Of a DNA stretch of 52,453 nt, positions 22,927 through 30,252 are shown in pieces. Every line of letters starts with the position of its first letter. The first letter of the stretch is position 1. A program made the position numbers and the translations under genes. The notes beneath the pieces are model-generated. The model searched no databases. It saw only the letters and a program-made list of their open reading frames with translations, and was not told where the DNA came from. Source of the DNA: Blastocatellia bacterium AA13 (GTDB taxonomy: Bacteria > Acidobacteriota > Blastocatellia > UBA7656); assembly GCA_003222245.1 (NCBI GenBank), contig QHVH01000034.1:1-52453 (forward strand). Direction: 5' to 3'.

Positions 22927-23688
22927 CTACTCCAATGCTTTTGATTTCTCAGCAGGGCCTAACGACTTCTCGCCTGATTCCGCTCCAACCATGGGGGGCG
23001 CGGGGATCGACTCGGCTTTTTCCGCCCCGAGACCCAACTGGCGTTTATAAGCCGCAAGCGTGTCTTCGACCTGAATGTTCAGAGATTCTCGCTCGATGTC
23101 TTGAATCTGAGACTCGACTCCGCCGGTAGCCAGTTCCATTCTGGCTTCGGCGGCAGCGGAACGGCGCTGAATTTTATCGCGCATATCCTGAAAGCTGCCC
23201 GCATCGTCTCCAACCTGGAATGAGGCCATGGTCTGGGAGAGTTGCTCCTGCATCTTCGCGGCGCGAGCTTCGTTGACGAGTTGCTGGGCTTCGGAGGTCT
23301 TCTTCTTTACTTGAAGTATGTAATTCTCCAGGAACTTCTTTGCCTGCTCGGCCGCGACATGCGCGCTCTCGAGCTGCGTTTTGGATCGTTCGAGGGCGGT
23401 TTGCTTTTCCTGGAGAGCGGTTATGTAGGTGCGGGCGAAGTCGTCGCGGCCCTGTTTGATGGCGGCTTTTACTTTGGCGTCGAGGTCGACGATCTCGCGT
23501 TCGTACATCGCGACCTCTTTTTGCAGCAGCTTCTCGGTGGCCATTACCTGCGTGACGTTGGCCTGCATCTGCGGGACCTTTTCACGCATATCGCGGATGA
23601 CCTGCTGAAGAATCAGCTCCGGATCTTCAGCCCTTTCGATCATGCCGCCGAAAATGGATCGGAACAGCCGTTTAAGTCTACTCCACAT
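22927..23688 (-). CDS. pspA: PspA/IM30 (Vipp1) family membrane-remodelling protein
   Basis: A 253-residue PspA/IM30 protein. The N-terminal amphipathic helix is present (MWSRLKRLFRSIFGGMIERAEDPELIL), followed by a long antiparallel coiled coil (QQVIRDMREKVPQM, MATEKLLQKEVAMYEREI, KFLENYILQVKKKTSEAQQLV). This family is established as the bacterial branch of the ESCRT-III superfamily and forms membrane-bound helical polymers that protect or remodel the inner membrane. AGGAGG lies four bases before the ATG, so the start is firm. No PspF or PspBC gene is nearby; a coiled-coil membrane protein and an AAA+ ATPase follow instead. Confidence 0.93.
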   Translation of the reverse strand: MWSRLKRLFRSIFGGMIERAEDPELILQQVIRDMREKVPQMQANVTQVMATEKLLQKEVAMYEREIVDLDAKVKAAIKQGRDDFARTYITALQEKQTALERSKTQLESAHVAAEQAKKFLENYILQVKKKTSEAQQLVNEARAAKMQEQLSQTMASFQVGDDAGSFQDMRDKIQRRSAAAEARMELATGGVESQIQDIERESLNIQVEDTLAAYKRQLGLGAEKAESIPAPPMVGAESGEKSLGPAEKSKALE

Positions 23689-24088
23689 CTGTCCTCCTAC
23701 TCACCGGGTCTCGTTCCAGAAGTAAAGCAGGCGCGGGCCGGCGATCGATTCTCGCATTCGGGGCCTAGTCTACCACATCCCAATCAGTCGCTGTAAATTC
23801 AAACCCTCGCGCGGCTGCGTTTGCCGCTCCGCATCGGGTTTGACTGGTTGGGGGCCGCATTATCACTCGCGAATGATACGCGGAGGTAAGGCGCGTTGTT
23901 CGATGAGGGGCAGTCAAATCCGCTTGTTAACACAAATCACTTTGCGGACGGAGGCGTGTTGCCCGTGTGATATGGCTTTGATATTATCCGTCGCGCTTGT
24001 TGCAGGACCGCTCAATTTCAGGAAAGAGGTCTCGTTTGCTCAAGCGCCGGCCGACGCTTATACTGGCAAGGCGTGTGACGCTCTTCTA
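23689..24088. other. Intergenic region between pspA and polyprenyl synthase
   Basis: About 400 bp separates the divergent genes. The polyprenyl frame stays open upstream to 23840, but the translated extension there shows no similarity to the family. The region probably contains both promoters; I could not assign them reliably. Confidence 0.4.
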
Positions 24089-25114
24089 ATGCAAAGTCAC
24101 CTACAGTATGACGCTCCAGGCGCGGAATTCGAGCAGATAAATCCAACTGCAATCTTCTCGCTTGTCGGACCCGAGCTTTCGCTCGTCGAGGAGGAATTCG
24201 AACGCCAAGTCTCGCATGGTCCCGAAATCGTCTCCTCGATAGGCCGCTATCTTCGAGAAGGCGGCGGCAAGCGCGTAAGGCCGGCTCTCCTCCTTTTGGC
24301 CGCGAAGGCCGTCTGCGGAAGCGCCGGATCGTCCGCCGTTCGAATGGCGACCGTGATGGAGATGCTTCATACCGCCACTCTCGTTCACGACGACATAATA
24401 GATGAAGCGCGCGTCAGGCGAGGCAGGCCCTCGGTCAACGCGACGTGGGGAAATGACATAACCGTTCTGATGGGCGACTGGCTCTATATGACGGCCTTCG
24501 ACATAACGTTGCGCGAACGGAGCTTCGAGATTCTGGACGTGCTCACTTCGATGACGAGACTCATGACCGAAGGCGAGCTGATTCAGTTGACGATGATCGG
24601 CAACAGCGGCATCACGGAATCCGAACATCTCGATATCGTTCGCAGAAAAACCGCCTACATGTTCAGCGCCTGCGCGGAGGTCGGCGCGATTGTCGCCAAG
24701 GCGAGTCCCGAAGAGAGGCGCGCGCTTGGGCGCTACGGCCTCTCGGTGGGAATTGCATTTCAACTGATCGACGATCTCCTCGATTTTGTCTCGACTGAAG
24801 ACAAACTCGGCAAACCGGTCGCGAATGATTTGAGAGAAGGGAAGCTGACCCTGCCGCTCATTTACCTTCTCGAAGAAGGCGTGCATGAGCATCGCCGAAT
24901 GATCGAGACCGTAATAGCCGAACAGGGTTTTGCCTCCGTTGCCAGAGAGGAGCTTGTGGGGTTGCTTCGAGAGAACTCGGCGCTCGACCGCGCACGCGCG
25001 CAAGCGCGGCTATATGCCGGCGAGGCGACCGAGGCGCTCGATATTTTTCCACCCTCCGATTACGTCGAAGCGCTCCGCTCCGTGCCCCGGTTCATTCTGG
25101 AACGCGATATGTAA
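24089..25114 (+). CDS. Long-chain polyprenyl diphosphate synthase
   Basis: A trans-isoprenyl diphosphate synthase of 341 residues from the ATG at 24089; upstream in-frame codons would lengthen it by up to 83 residues that do not look like this family. The first aspartate-rich motif is LVHDDIIDEARVRRGRPS, and the second is AFQLIDDLLDF. GGGKRVRPALLLLAAKA is the diphosphate-binding block. It elongates IPP units for quinone side chains (octaprenyl/solanesyl type), but chain length cannot be read from sequence. It is transcribed alone, divergent from pspA. Length and motifs match the family. Confidence 0.9.
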   Translation: MQSHLQYDAPGAEFEQINPTAIFSLVGPELSLVEEEFERQVSHGPEIVSSIGRYLREGGGKRVRPALLLLAAKAVCGSAGSSAVRMATVMEMLHTATLVHDDIIDEARVRRGRPSVNATWGNDITVLMGDWLYMTAFDITLRERSFEILDVLTSMTRLMTEGELIQLTMIGNSGITESEHLDIVRRKTAYMFSACAEVGAIVAKASPEERRALGRYGLSVGIAFQLIDDLLDFVSTEDKLGKPVANDLREGKLTLPLIYLLEEGVHEHRRMIETVIAEQGFASVAREELVGLLRENSALDRARAQARLYAGEATEALDIFPPSDYVEALRSVPRFILERDM

Positions 25115-25273
25115 GATCCTTCCGTTCTCACTCTGTGCGCCAAAGCAGAAACATCGAGAATAAACTTTCCTTCTTCCTTTTTTAATTGATTAAGACTGCT
25201 CCGGTCGAGGCATATGCCTCACATGAGTATAGACTTGGTTTCCCTCCGTCGTTATATTAAACAGCGTTCAGCG

Positions 25274-27070
25274 ATGTACTGCGAAAAATGCAACGTCGAG
25301 TTTCACGAGGGATTGCGCTATTGCAAGTGGTGCGGTCAGCGGCTGATAAAACCGAACCGCGCAACCAGCGAATTGCAGTGGTGTGAAAAGTGCCGCGCGC
25401 CGGTGCAGCCCACCTGGGTCTATTGTAAAGCGTGCGGAGCATCTATCGCAGGCTCGGGCGCTTCAGATCAGGAAAAATCATCGGATACATCCGGTCTCCT
25501 CTGCGTTAGCTGTCAGAGCAAAAATCCGTCGGATTCTCTCGTCTGCGAATCGTGCGGAGCGCTGCTCGTCACCCGGCCGGAAACCGGAAGCCCAACCGTG
25601 CGCGGCATGTCGAGACCCGCCGACACGGTGCGAGATCTTAGTGATCCCATCGACATTATTAATGCTGAGCCGGAGCCCGCCGAACTTAGCAGCCCGCTAA
25701 CCGAAAATGGGCCCGCGCGCGTCGCTTACATTCCAACGAACCAATCCAATCCAGAGGATGGCGAGAAGGCGCCACGTGAGCTCGGCGCGCTGGAGGTTCC
25801 CGATCCGCGCAAGACTCTTGGCGGCGCGCGCGGCTTCGAAACTAATGTACTGAAGCATGACGAAGTCTTGAGAGCTACGTCGGTGATTAAGGGAAAGCGA
25901 ACGGGGCCAGTCGAGGAAGAGGAATCATTGAGGAGCGACGATTCCGAACCCGCGGAGAGGGGCGCGTCGGAAGTCGTATTACCTCACGTAGCGTCGACGC
26001 TCGATTTGGCTTCGTCGGCGGCTTTACCCATCGTGCCGCCGATCGAAGTACCGGTCGCGCCGACCATGCACGAGGCATCGCCGCCCGAGTCATCGCCGCC
26101 CGAGTCATCGCCCGCTCCGCCGAATACGTCATTGCCTGAGCAAACCGGGATATCCGCGTCGAAATCGTCAACCAGCAGTCCCAAAACTCTCATAGTCTCG
26201 GCATTGGCTGTTCTGATTCTTGTATTGATCGGCGCGGGCGGTGTGCTGGGTTGGAAGTTATACACCAGGCATCGCGATCAGATCGATAAGACAGGCGCCG
26301 CGGCAACATCACAAACGGATCTCAGGCGCGATTCAGATGAAGCCGTTACGCAAGCTAAAGGCACGGAGGATCACGCCTCGAATATTCCGCCGGGAATGGT
26401 CTTCGTAGCCGGAGGGGCATACAAGATCGGCCGCGATGATGGAGATCCACTCGCGAGGCCCGCGCACATGATGCAGCTTGAAGCGTTTTACATAGATCAA
26501 ACAGAAGTCACGAATGCGGAGTACCGTAAGTTCATCGTCGCGACGGGACATTCGGCCCCTTCCGGTTGGAGCGAAGGTAGATATCCTTCAGGCCATGATA
26601 ATAGGCCCGTGTGCGATGTTTCCTGCCGCGATGCCGAGGAGTATGCTGCGTGGGCCGGAAAACGATTGCCGAGCGAAGCCGAGTGGGAGGCCGCCGCCCG
26701 AGGCGCCGACGGCCGCATCTATCCATGGGGCAATGAATGGAAACCCGGATTGGCGAATATCGGCGCCAAGATCGGCGAAAGGCAAATTCAGGATGTCGGT
26801 CAGTATAAATCCGGCGCAAGCCCCGCCGGAGCATTTGATATGATCGGAAACGTATGGGAGTGGACGAAGGACGTATTCAGTCTTTATCCCAACAGCAAGG
26901 CTGTTATACCGAGCGCCCTCAAAGAGCCCGAGAGATACCGAATTATTCGAGGCGGAGCCTTTGATGGAGATCAGGCGAACGATGCGTCGTACCGCGGCTA
27001 TGTCGAAGCAGATAGAGGTTACGATAAAACAGGCTTTCGATGCGCGAAGAGCGTCGCCATTCCGAAGTAG
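25274..27070 (+). CDS. Zinc-ribbon, single-pass membrane protein with SUMF1/FGE-like domain
   Basis: A 598-residue protein from the ATG at 25274 (MYCEKCN). The N-terminus holds three paired zinc-ribbon knuckles: YCEKCN/YCKWCG, WCEKCR/YCKACG and LCVSCQ/VCESCG. A long acidic/Pro/Ser linker follows, with a perfect SPPES repeat. The transmembrane segment is TLIVSALAVLILVLIGAGGV (about 303-325). The C-terminal domain (372-598) is SUMF1-like: PPGMVFVAGGAYKIGRDD, YIDQTEVTNAEYRKFI, KRLPSEAEWEAAARG, GNVWEWTKD and RGGAFDG. It lacks the Cys-x4-Cys pair of true copper FGE, so it is probably a binding/sensory variant rather than a sulfatase activator. An in-frame ATG at 25214 would add 20 residues. Confidence 0.8.
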   Translation: MYCEKCNVEFHEGLRYCKWCGQRLIKPNRATSELQWCEKCRAPVQPTWVYCKACGASIAGSGASDQEKSSDTSGLLCVSCQSKNPSDSLVCESCGALLVTRPETGSPTVRGMSRPADTVRDLSDPIDIINAEPEPAELSSPLTENGPARVAYIPTNQSNPEDGEKAPRELGALEVPDPRKTLGGARGFETNVLKHDEVLRATSVIKGKRTGPVEEEESLRSDDSEPAERGASEVVLPHVASTLDLASSAALPIVPPIEVPVAPTMHEASPPESSPPESSPAPPNTSLPEQTGISASKSSTSSPKTLIVSALAVLILVLIGAGGVLGWKLYTRHRDQIDKTGAAATSQTDLRRDSDEAVTQAKGTEDHASNIPPGMVFVAGGAYKIGRDDGDPLARPAHMMQLEAFYIDQTEVTNAEYRKFIVATGHSAPSGWSEGRYPSGHDNRPVCDVSCRDAEEYAAWAGKRLPSEAEWEAAARGADGRIYPWGNEWKPGLANIGAKIGERQIQDVGQYKSGASPAGAFDMIGNVWEWTKDVFSLYPNSKAVIPSALKEPERYRIIRGGAFDGDQANDASYRGYVEADRGYDKTGFRCAKSVAIPK

Positions 27071-27135
27071 CGCAATCAGCTCGAAAAGTAATTCATTGGT
27101 TTCCCTCGTCAGGTTTCGGATCAAAGCTCCCCGGT

Positions 27136-27159
27136 CAACACCAACACCAACACCAACAC
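27136..27159 (+). repeat. Hexanucleotide microsatellite (CAACAC x4)
   Basis: Four perfect copies of CAACAC followed by an imperfect fifth lie in the 114-bp gap before the HAMP-protein gene. The array could vary in copy number by slippage and so change the spacing or leader of that gene. This is an observation only. Confidence 0.8.
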
Positions 27160-27184
27160 CAAACACCGTGAACTCTCCTAAATA

Positions 27185-28507
27185 ATGCGACTTCAAGTAA
27201 AAAGCGCCCTGCTCGGCGCGGCAACCGCGGTCATCCCGGTAGCGATCTGCTCATTGGTGCTGTTGCCTGCGCTGACCAGAGAGTGGCGCGACGTTACGAC
27301 TGCGAGGCGCCAGGAGAGTCTGCGTGCCGCGGGTTCTATACTGGAGAAACGGCTCGCCGAGTTGCGATCGGCTACGCAAAGACTGGCGGATGACGTCGGC
27401 CTCGTTGCGGAAACGGAAAGCGGCTCCGCGGCCCAGCAACGAGCGCGCTTGCAGGATCTGTTGGCGCGCGCCCGCGACGAATACGCCTTTGACTTCGTCA
27501 TCATCGCCGATGCGAAAGGCAAGGTGACCGCGCGGAGCAACGACGCGCCGCAGCCGTCCGAAGAGCTTCTACAGGGTGAACATCCGAACAAGGTCGCTGA
27601 AGCGGCCATCGCGAACGGTTCTCGAAAACAACTTCTGCCTTCGGCCGCGCCGGCGATTGAAGATGAAGCGTTTCTAAAGCGTATGTGGTTGGACAAGACG
27701 GCGGCGGTTAAATCGCCGAACGACGCCGCTAAATCCGGTCTCATGCTCGAGGCGGCCGCGCCGGTGGTTCTCTCGGGAAGTTTTGCCGGGATCGTCCTCA
27801 CCGGTCAGATGCTAAACAATTACAACCTGGGTAAGGCGTTGCAACCCGGAGCCTCATCTCTACAGACCCCGCTAATCGGAGAGATCAAACAGGCGCTCCG
27901 TCCAGGATCTGACGAGGACTGGGGCGCGGTGATCGCTCTGGGCGATGTGATCGTTGCGTCGAGTCTGCAAGCCGGAAGAGGCGGGGAGCCTTTGTTAAAA
28001 GGGAGCAAACACGATCCCGAGGCCGGCGACGAGGCGCTCAGAGTCGAGGACCACGCTTACTCGGTCCTCTGGCAGCCGATCAAGTCAGCAAAGGGGGAGC
28101 GAATCGGCGCGCTCGGCATTGCGTCGCCCTCGGGCGATCCGGCAACAGCTCCGCGGATGGCAAGGAATGCGCTCTTAACGGTTGCAATCGCGGCGATGTT
28201 CACCGGCGGTTTGTTGGGGCTGCTGTTCGGAGGATCGCTTTCTTCGAGAATCAGCAGGCTGACCGGCGCGGTGAACCGCATGAGCCTTGGCGAGCTTAGC
28301 GTCTCAATCAACGACCGCGGTTCCAGGACCCGCTCCAACGACGGACTTGCAATCAGCCTCGACGGGGACCTTGATGCGGCAGCGTTTCAAGAACCAGACA
28401 AAGTCGAGATATCTTCGGACCGCGACGAGATCCAGCGCCTCGCCGAACAACTCGACGTTATGCGAGAGAGCTTCAGACAAGCGATCGAGCGAATCCGCAG
28501 ACGATAA
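27185..28507 (+). CDS. Membrane sensor with periplasmic domain and HAMP, no output domain
   Basis: A 440-residue protein. It has an N-terminal transmembrane segment (AATAVIPVAICSLVLLPAL), a periplasmic sensor region of about 290 residues containing a Cache-like strand pattern (YAFDFVIIADAKGKVTARS, YSVLWQPIKSAKGERIGALGIASPSG), and a second membrane segment (ALLTVAIAAMFTGGLLGLLFGG). A HAMP-like helix follows (ISRLTGAVNRMSLGELSVSI) and then a helix (EIQRLAEQLDVMRESFRQAI) where the protein ends. No kinase, GGDEF or methyl-accepting domain follows, so it must signal through a partner or through dimer changes. It may be co-transcribed with the upstream SUMF1 protein (114-nt gap). Confidence 0.75.
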   Translation: MRLQVKSALLGAATAVIPVAICSLVLLPALTREWRDVTTARRQESLRAAGSILEKRLAELRSATQRLADDVGLVAETESGSAAQQRARLQDLLARARDEYAFDFVIIADAKGKVTARSNDAPQPSEELLQGEHPNKVAEAAIANGSRKQLLPSAAPAIEDEAFLKRMWLDKTAAVKSPNDAAKSGLMLEAAAPVVLSGSFAGIVLTGQMLNNYNLGKALQPGASSLQTPLIGEIKQALRPGSDEDWGAVIALGDVIVASSLQAGRGGEPLLKGSKHDPEAGDEALRVEDHAYSVLWQPIKSAKGERIGALGIASPSGDPATAPRMARNALLTVAIAAMFTGGLLGLLFGGSLSSRISRLTGAVNRMSLGELSVSINDRGSRTRSNDGLAISLDGDLDAAAFQEPDKVEISSDRDEIQRLAEQLDVMRESFRQAIERIRRR

Positions 28508-28670
28508 TCTTCAGGAATAGCCAACCACGAAGCACTGCCTGGACAAACCACGAAGCGGTTATGTAACGCAGCTCAAGGTCGGCGTATTCGCCTACCTTGG
28601 GAAGGGCGCGCCATGCTGTGAAAATAGCCCAGCACTTTGAGTGCCGGGTCGCGGATCGCCTTTCTCGACG

Positions 28671-28802
28671 CTCGTCCCGAAAGGGACGAGATGACGCTTG
28701 GGGATCGCTATCAGTCGTGCCTACCGGCGCTCAATGGAGTCTCGACACCGCCCATACCCACCAGTGAACTGGTGGGCTATTTTCGTCGGATCCCTACGGG
28801 AT
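28671..28802. repeat. Cluster of short palindromes (REP-like)
   Basis: Three perfect inverted repeats lie in 130 bp: CTCGTCCC-GAAA-GGGACGAG (28671-28690), CCCACCAG-TGAA-CTGGTGGG (28757-28776) and ATCCC-TAC-GGGAT (28790-28802). Tetraloop-capped hairpins packed like this in non-coding DNA are typical of dispersed REP-like elements. No transposase is nearby. Confidence 0.65.
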
Positions 28803-28860
28803 GCATGCCGTGCATACTACTGGATGCCGCCAATCACGAAGCGGTTAATCCCAGGAATGT

Positions 28861-29070
28861 CGCAACCCCTTCAGAGTTGGAAGGCAATTCATCGTCATTC
28901 CCGAGCTAGCTGAGAGTACAGCGACTTTGGGATATTCGGGGGGGCTTCGGGTCGCAACTCCTTGAGAGTTGAAAGGCAATTCATCGTTATTCCCAAGCTA
29001 GCTGAGAGTACAGCAAGCTTGGGATATTCGGGGAAGCTTCGGGACTCAACCCTTTCACGGTTGGGATGCG
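28861..29070. repeat. Tandem 92-bp repeat with internal hairpin
   Basis: Two diverged copies (28861-28952 and 28953-29044) share GGCAATTCATCG and AGCTAGCTGAGAGTACAGC, followed by a partial third unit (CAACC-TTTCAC-GGTTG region). In the second copy TCCCAAGCT at 28991-28999 pairs perfectly with AGCTTGGGA at 29016-29024 around a 16-nt loop. In the first copy this stem has decayed. It directly precedes the small secreted-protein gene. Confidence 0.75.
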
Positions 29071-29162
29071 CGCGCAATATGACAAATCGGCTTGATCATT
29101 ACACTGCTAACCGTGTTAACATCTGCGACTCTTGCACGTTGCGGAAGAGGCAATACTTCAAC

Positions 29163-29167
29163 GGAGG
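29163..29167 (+). promoter_or_regulatory. Ribosome binding site deciding the small secreted-protein start
   Basis: GGAGG lies five bases before the ATG at 29173 and puts the start directly ahead of a clear signal peptide. It rules out the upstream frame from 29092. Confidence 0.75.
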
Positions 29168-29172
29168 TTTCT

Positions 29173-29706
29173 ATGAGCACCAGACGACTGAGCCTTGTTT
29201 CAGTTACATTGATGGTGATGTGTGTGCCTGCCCTCGCGTATGCGCGCTGGCATGGAGTTCAGGCAAATAAAGACCAAAAAACAGAAGGCCAAACGATGGC
29301 CGCCAAGCCGAAAACGACGCATAAAAAAGCGCACGGCGGCGCGGCAATGAAGGGCGTGCCGTCAGGCGTTCCTAATTGCGTCGATCATCTGATCAAGATG
29401 GCGTCGACCGATCCGCTGATTGCGTACGAGGGACATCCGAGCGAGATCATCAATGACGGACTGCTCTGGAACGATCCTAAATCGAAGTGCTCAGTCGGAT
29501 CCGATCAGGCGATCCGAGACAAGGTTCAGGCCGTTGCGCTTGCCTGGAACCTGAAAGACGCCGCGAAGGTGCGGTCCCTGCTCGAGGAATTAAAGAGCGC
29601 GACCGGCGGAATGGCGACAGACACGCCGAAGCCCGCAAAGCGCAAACACTCTTCTACTAAGAAGGCAACAGCAACCGGCAACAAGAACGCCGGTGCGAAA
29701 CAGTAA
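29173..29706 (+). CDS. Small secreted protein of unknown function
   Basis: A 177-residue protein that I do not recognise. It begins with a signal peptide (MSTRRLSLVSVTLMVMCVPALAYA). The mature part starts with a Lys-rich segment (KPKTTHKKAHGG), then a compact region with two cysteines (VPNCVDHLIKMASTDPLIAY and DPKSKCSVGSDQAIRDK) that could form a disulfide, and a helix (VQAVALAWNLKDAAKVRSLLEEL). It ends in a Lys/Thr/Ala-rich tail (KRKHSSTKKATATGNK). The basic ends might bind nucleic acid or cell wall; that is speculation. A hairpin terminator follows. Confidence 0.75.
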   Translation: MSTRRLSLVSVTLMVMCVPALAYARWHGVQANKDQKTEGQTMAAKPKTTHKKAHGGAAMKGVPSGVPNCVDHLIKMASTDPLIAYEGHPSEIINDGLLWNDPKSKCSVGSDQAIRDKVQAVALAWNLKDAAKVRSLLEELKSATGGMATDTPKPAKRKHSSTKKATATGNKNAGAKQ

Positions 29707-29720
29707 TGAGCCGACAAATG

Positions 29721-29748
29721 GGGCAAGGAGCGCTCTATCTCCTTGCCC
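29721..29748 (+). terminator. Hairpin terminator after the small secreted-protein gene
   Basis: A perfect 10-bp stem, GGGCAAGGAG / CTCCTTGCCC, with an 8-nt loop begins 14 nt after the stop codon. There is no long T-run, so efficiency is uncertain. Confidence 0.55.
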
Positions 29749-30252
29749 ATCCATGTCACACATCTCACCTTGCGGCCCTGGTTTTCCATTATTAGTAGTT
29801 CCTTCATACCTGTTCAGGTAGTTATCACGAGCACAACCGCGACCAAAGCTACAAAAGCCTCTCCTCTCACCTGATCCGGTTCAATCATAGTTGACCGAAT
29901 TATTTGTCATCGTGACCGATACGCGTGCTTGAACTATTTCAGGTTGCACGGACGGCCCACCCTCGAGTTAGAAGGCTTCGGCTAAGTCCTTTACTTTCCG
30001 GATGTGAGGAATACGAGGAATACAGTCTTCGCGGCATTGCGGTTGCCACCCGGAATACCGTCATCCAACTTGGCTATTTTCATCGGTTGTAGTTTTTTAA
30101 CATTCAGTAGATAGCTCGGCGCTGAATCGATCGAGCGACACAGCAGTAATAAGCATTAAATACCCCGTCCAGCCCCTTTCTCGGCTCCGGTATATATCGG
30201 CAGAGCAGGGAGGGTGTCAGGACTGCGGTAGCGAATTCCGCTGGAGCACACA
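29749..30252. other. Intergenic spacer upstream of the subtilase
   Basis: About 500 bp without a supported gene, RNA or obvious repeat. It presumably holds the subtilase promoter. Confidence 0.4.

Noticed and set aside
24101-25003. Minus-strand 300-codon frame
   Set aside because: Antisense shadow of the polyprenyl diphosphate synthase.
25274-27070. True formylglycine-generating enzyme
   Set aside because: The conserved cysteine pair is absent and no sulfatase is nearby.
26588-27196. Minus-strand frame with a VGVGVGV-type repeat
   Set aside because: Reads through the CAACAC microsatellite and the SUMF1 gene; not a gene.
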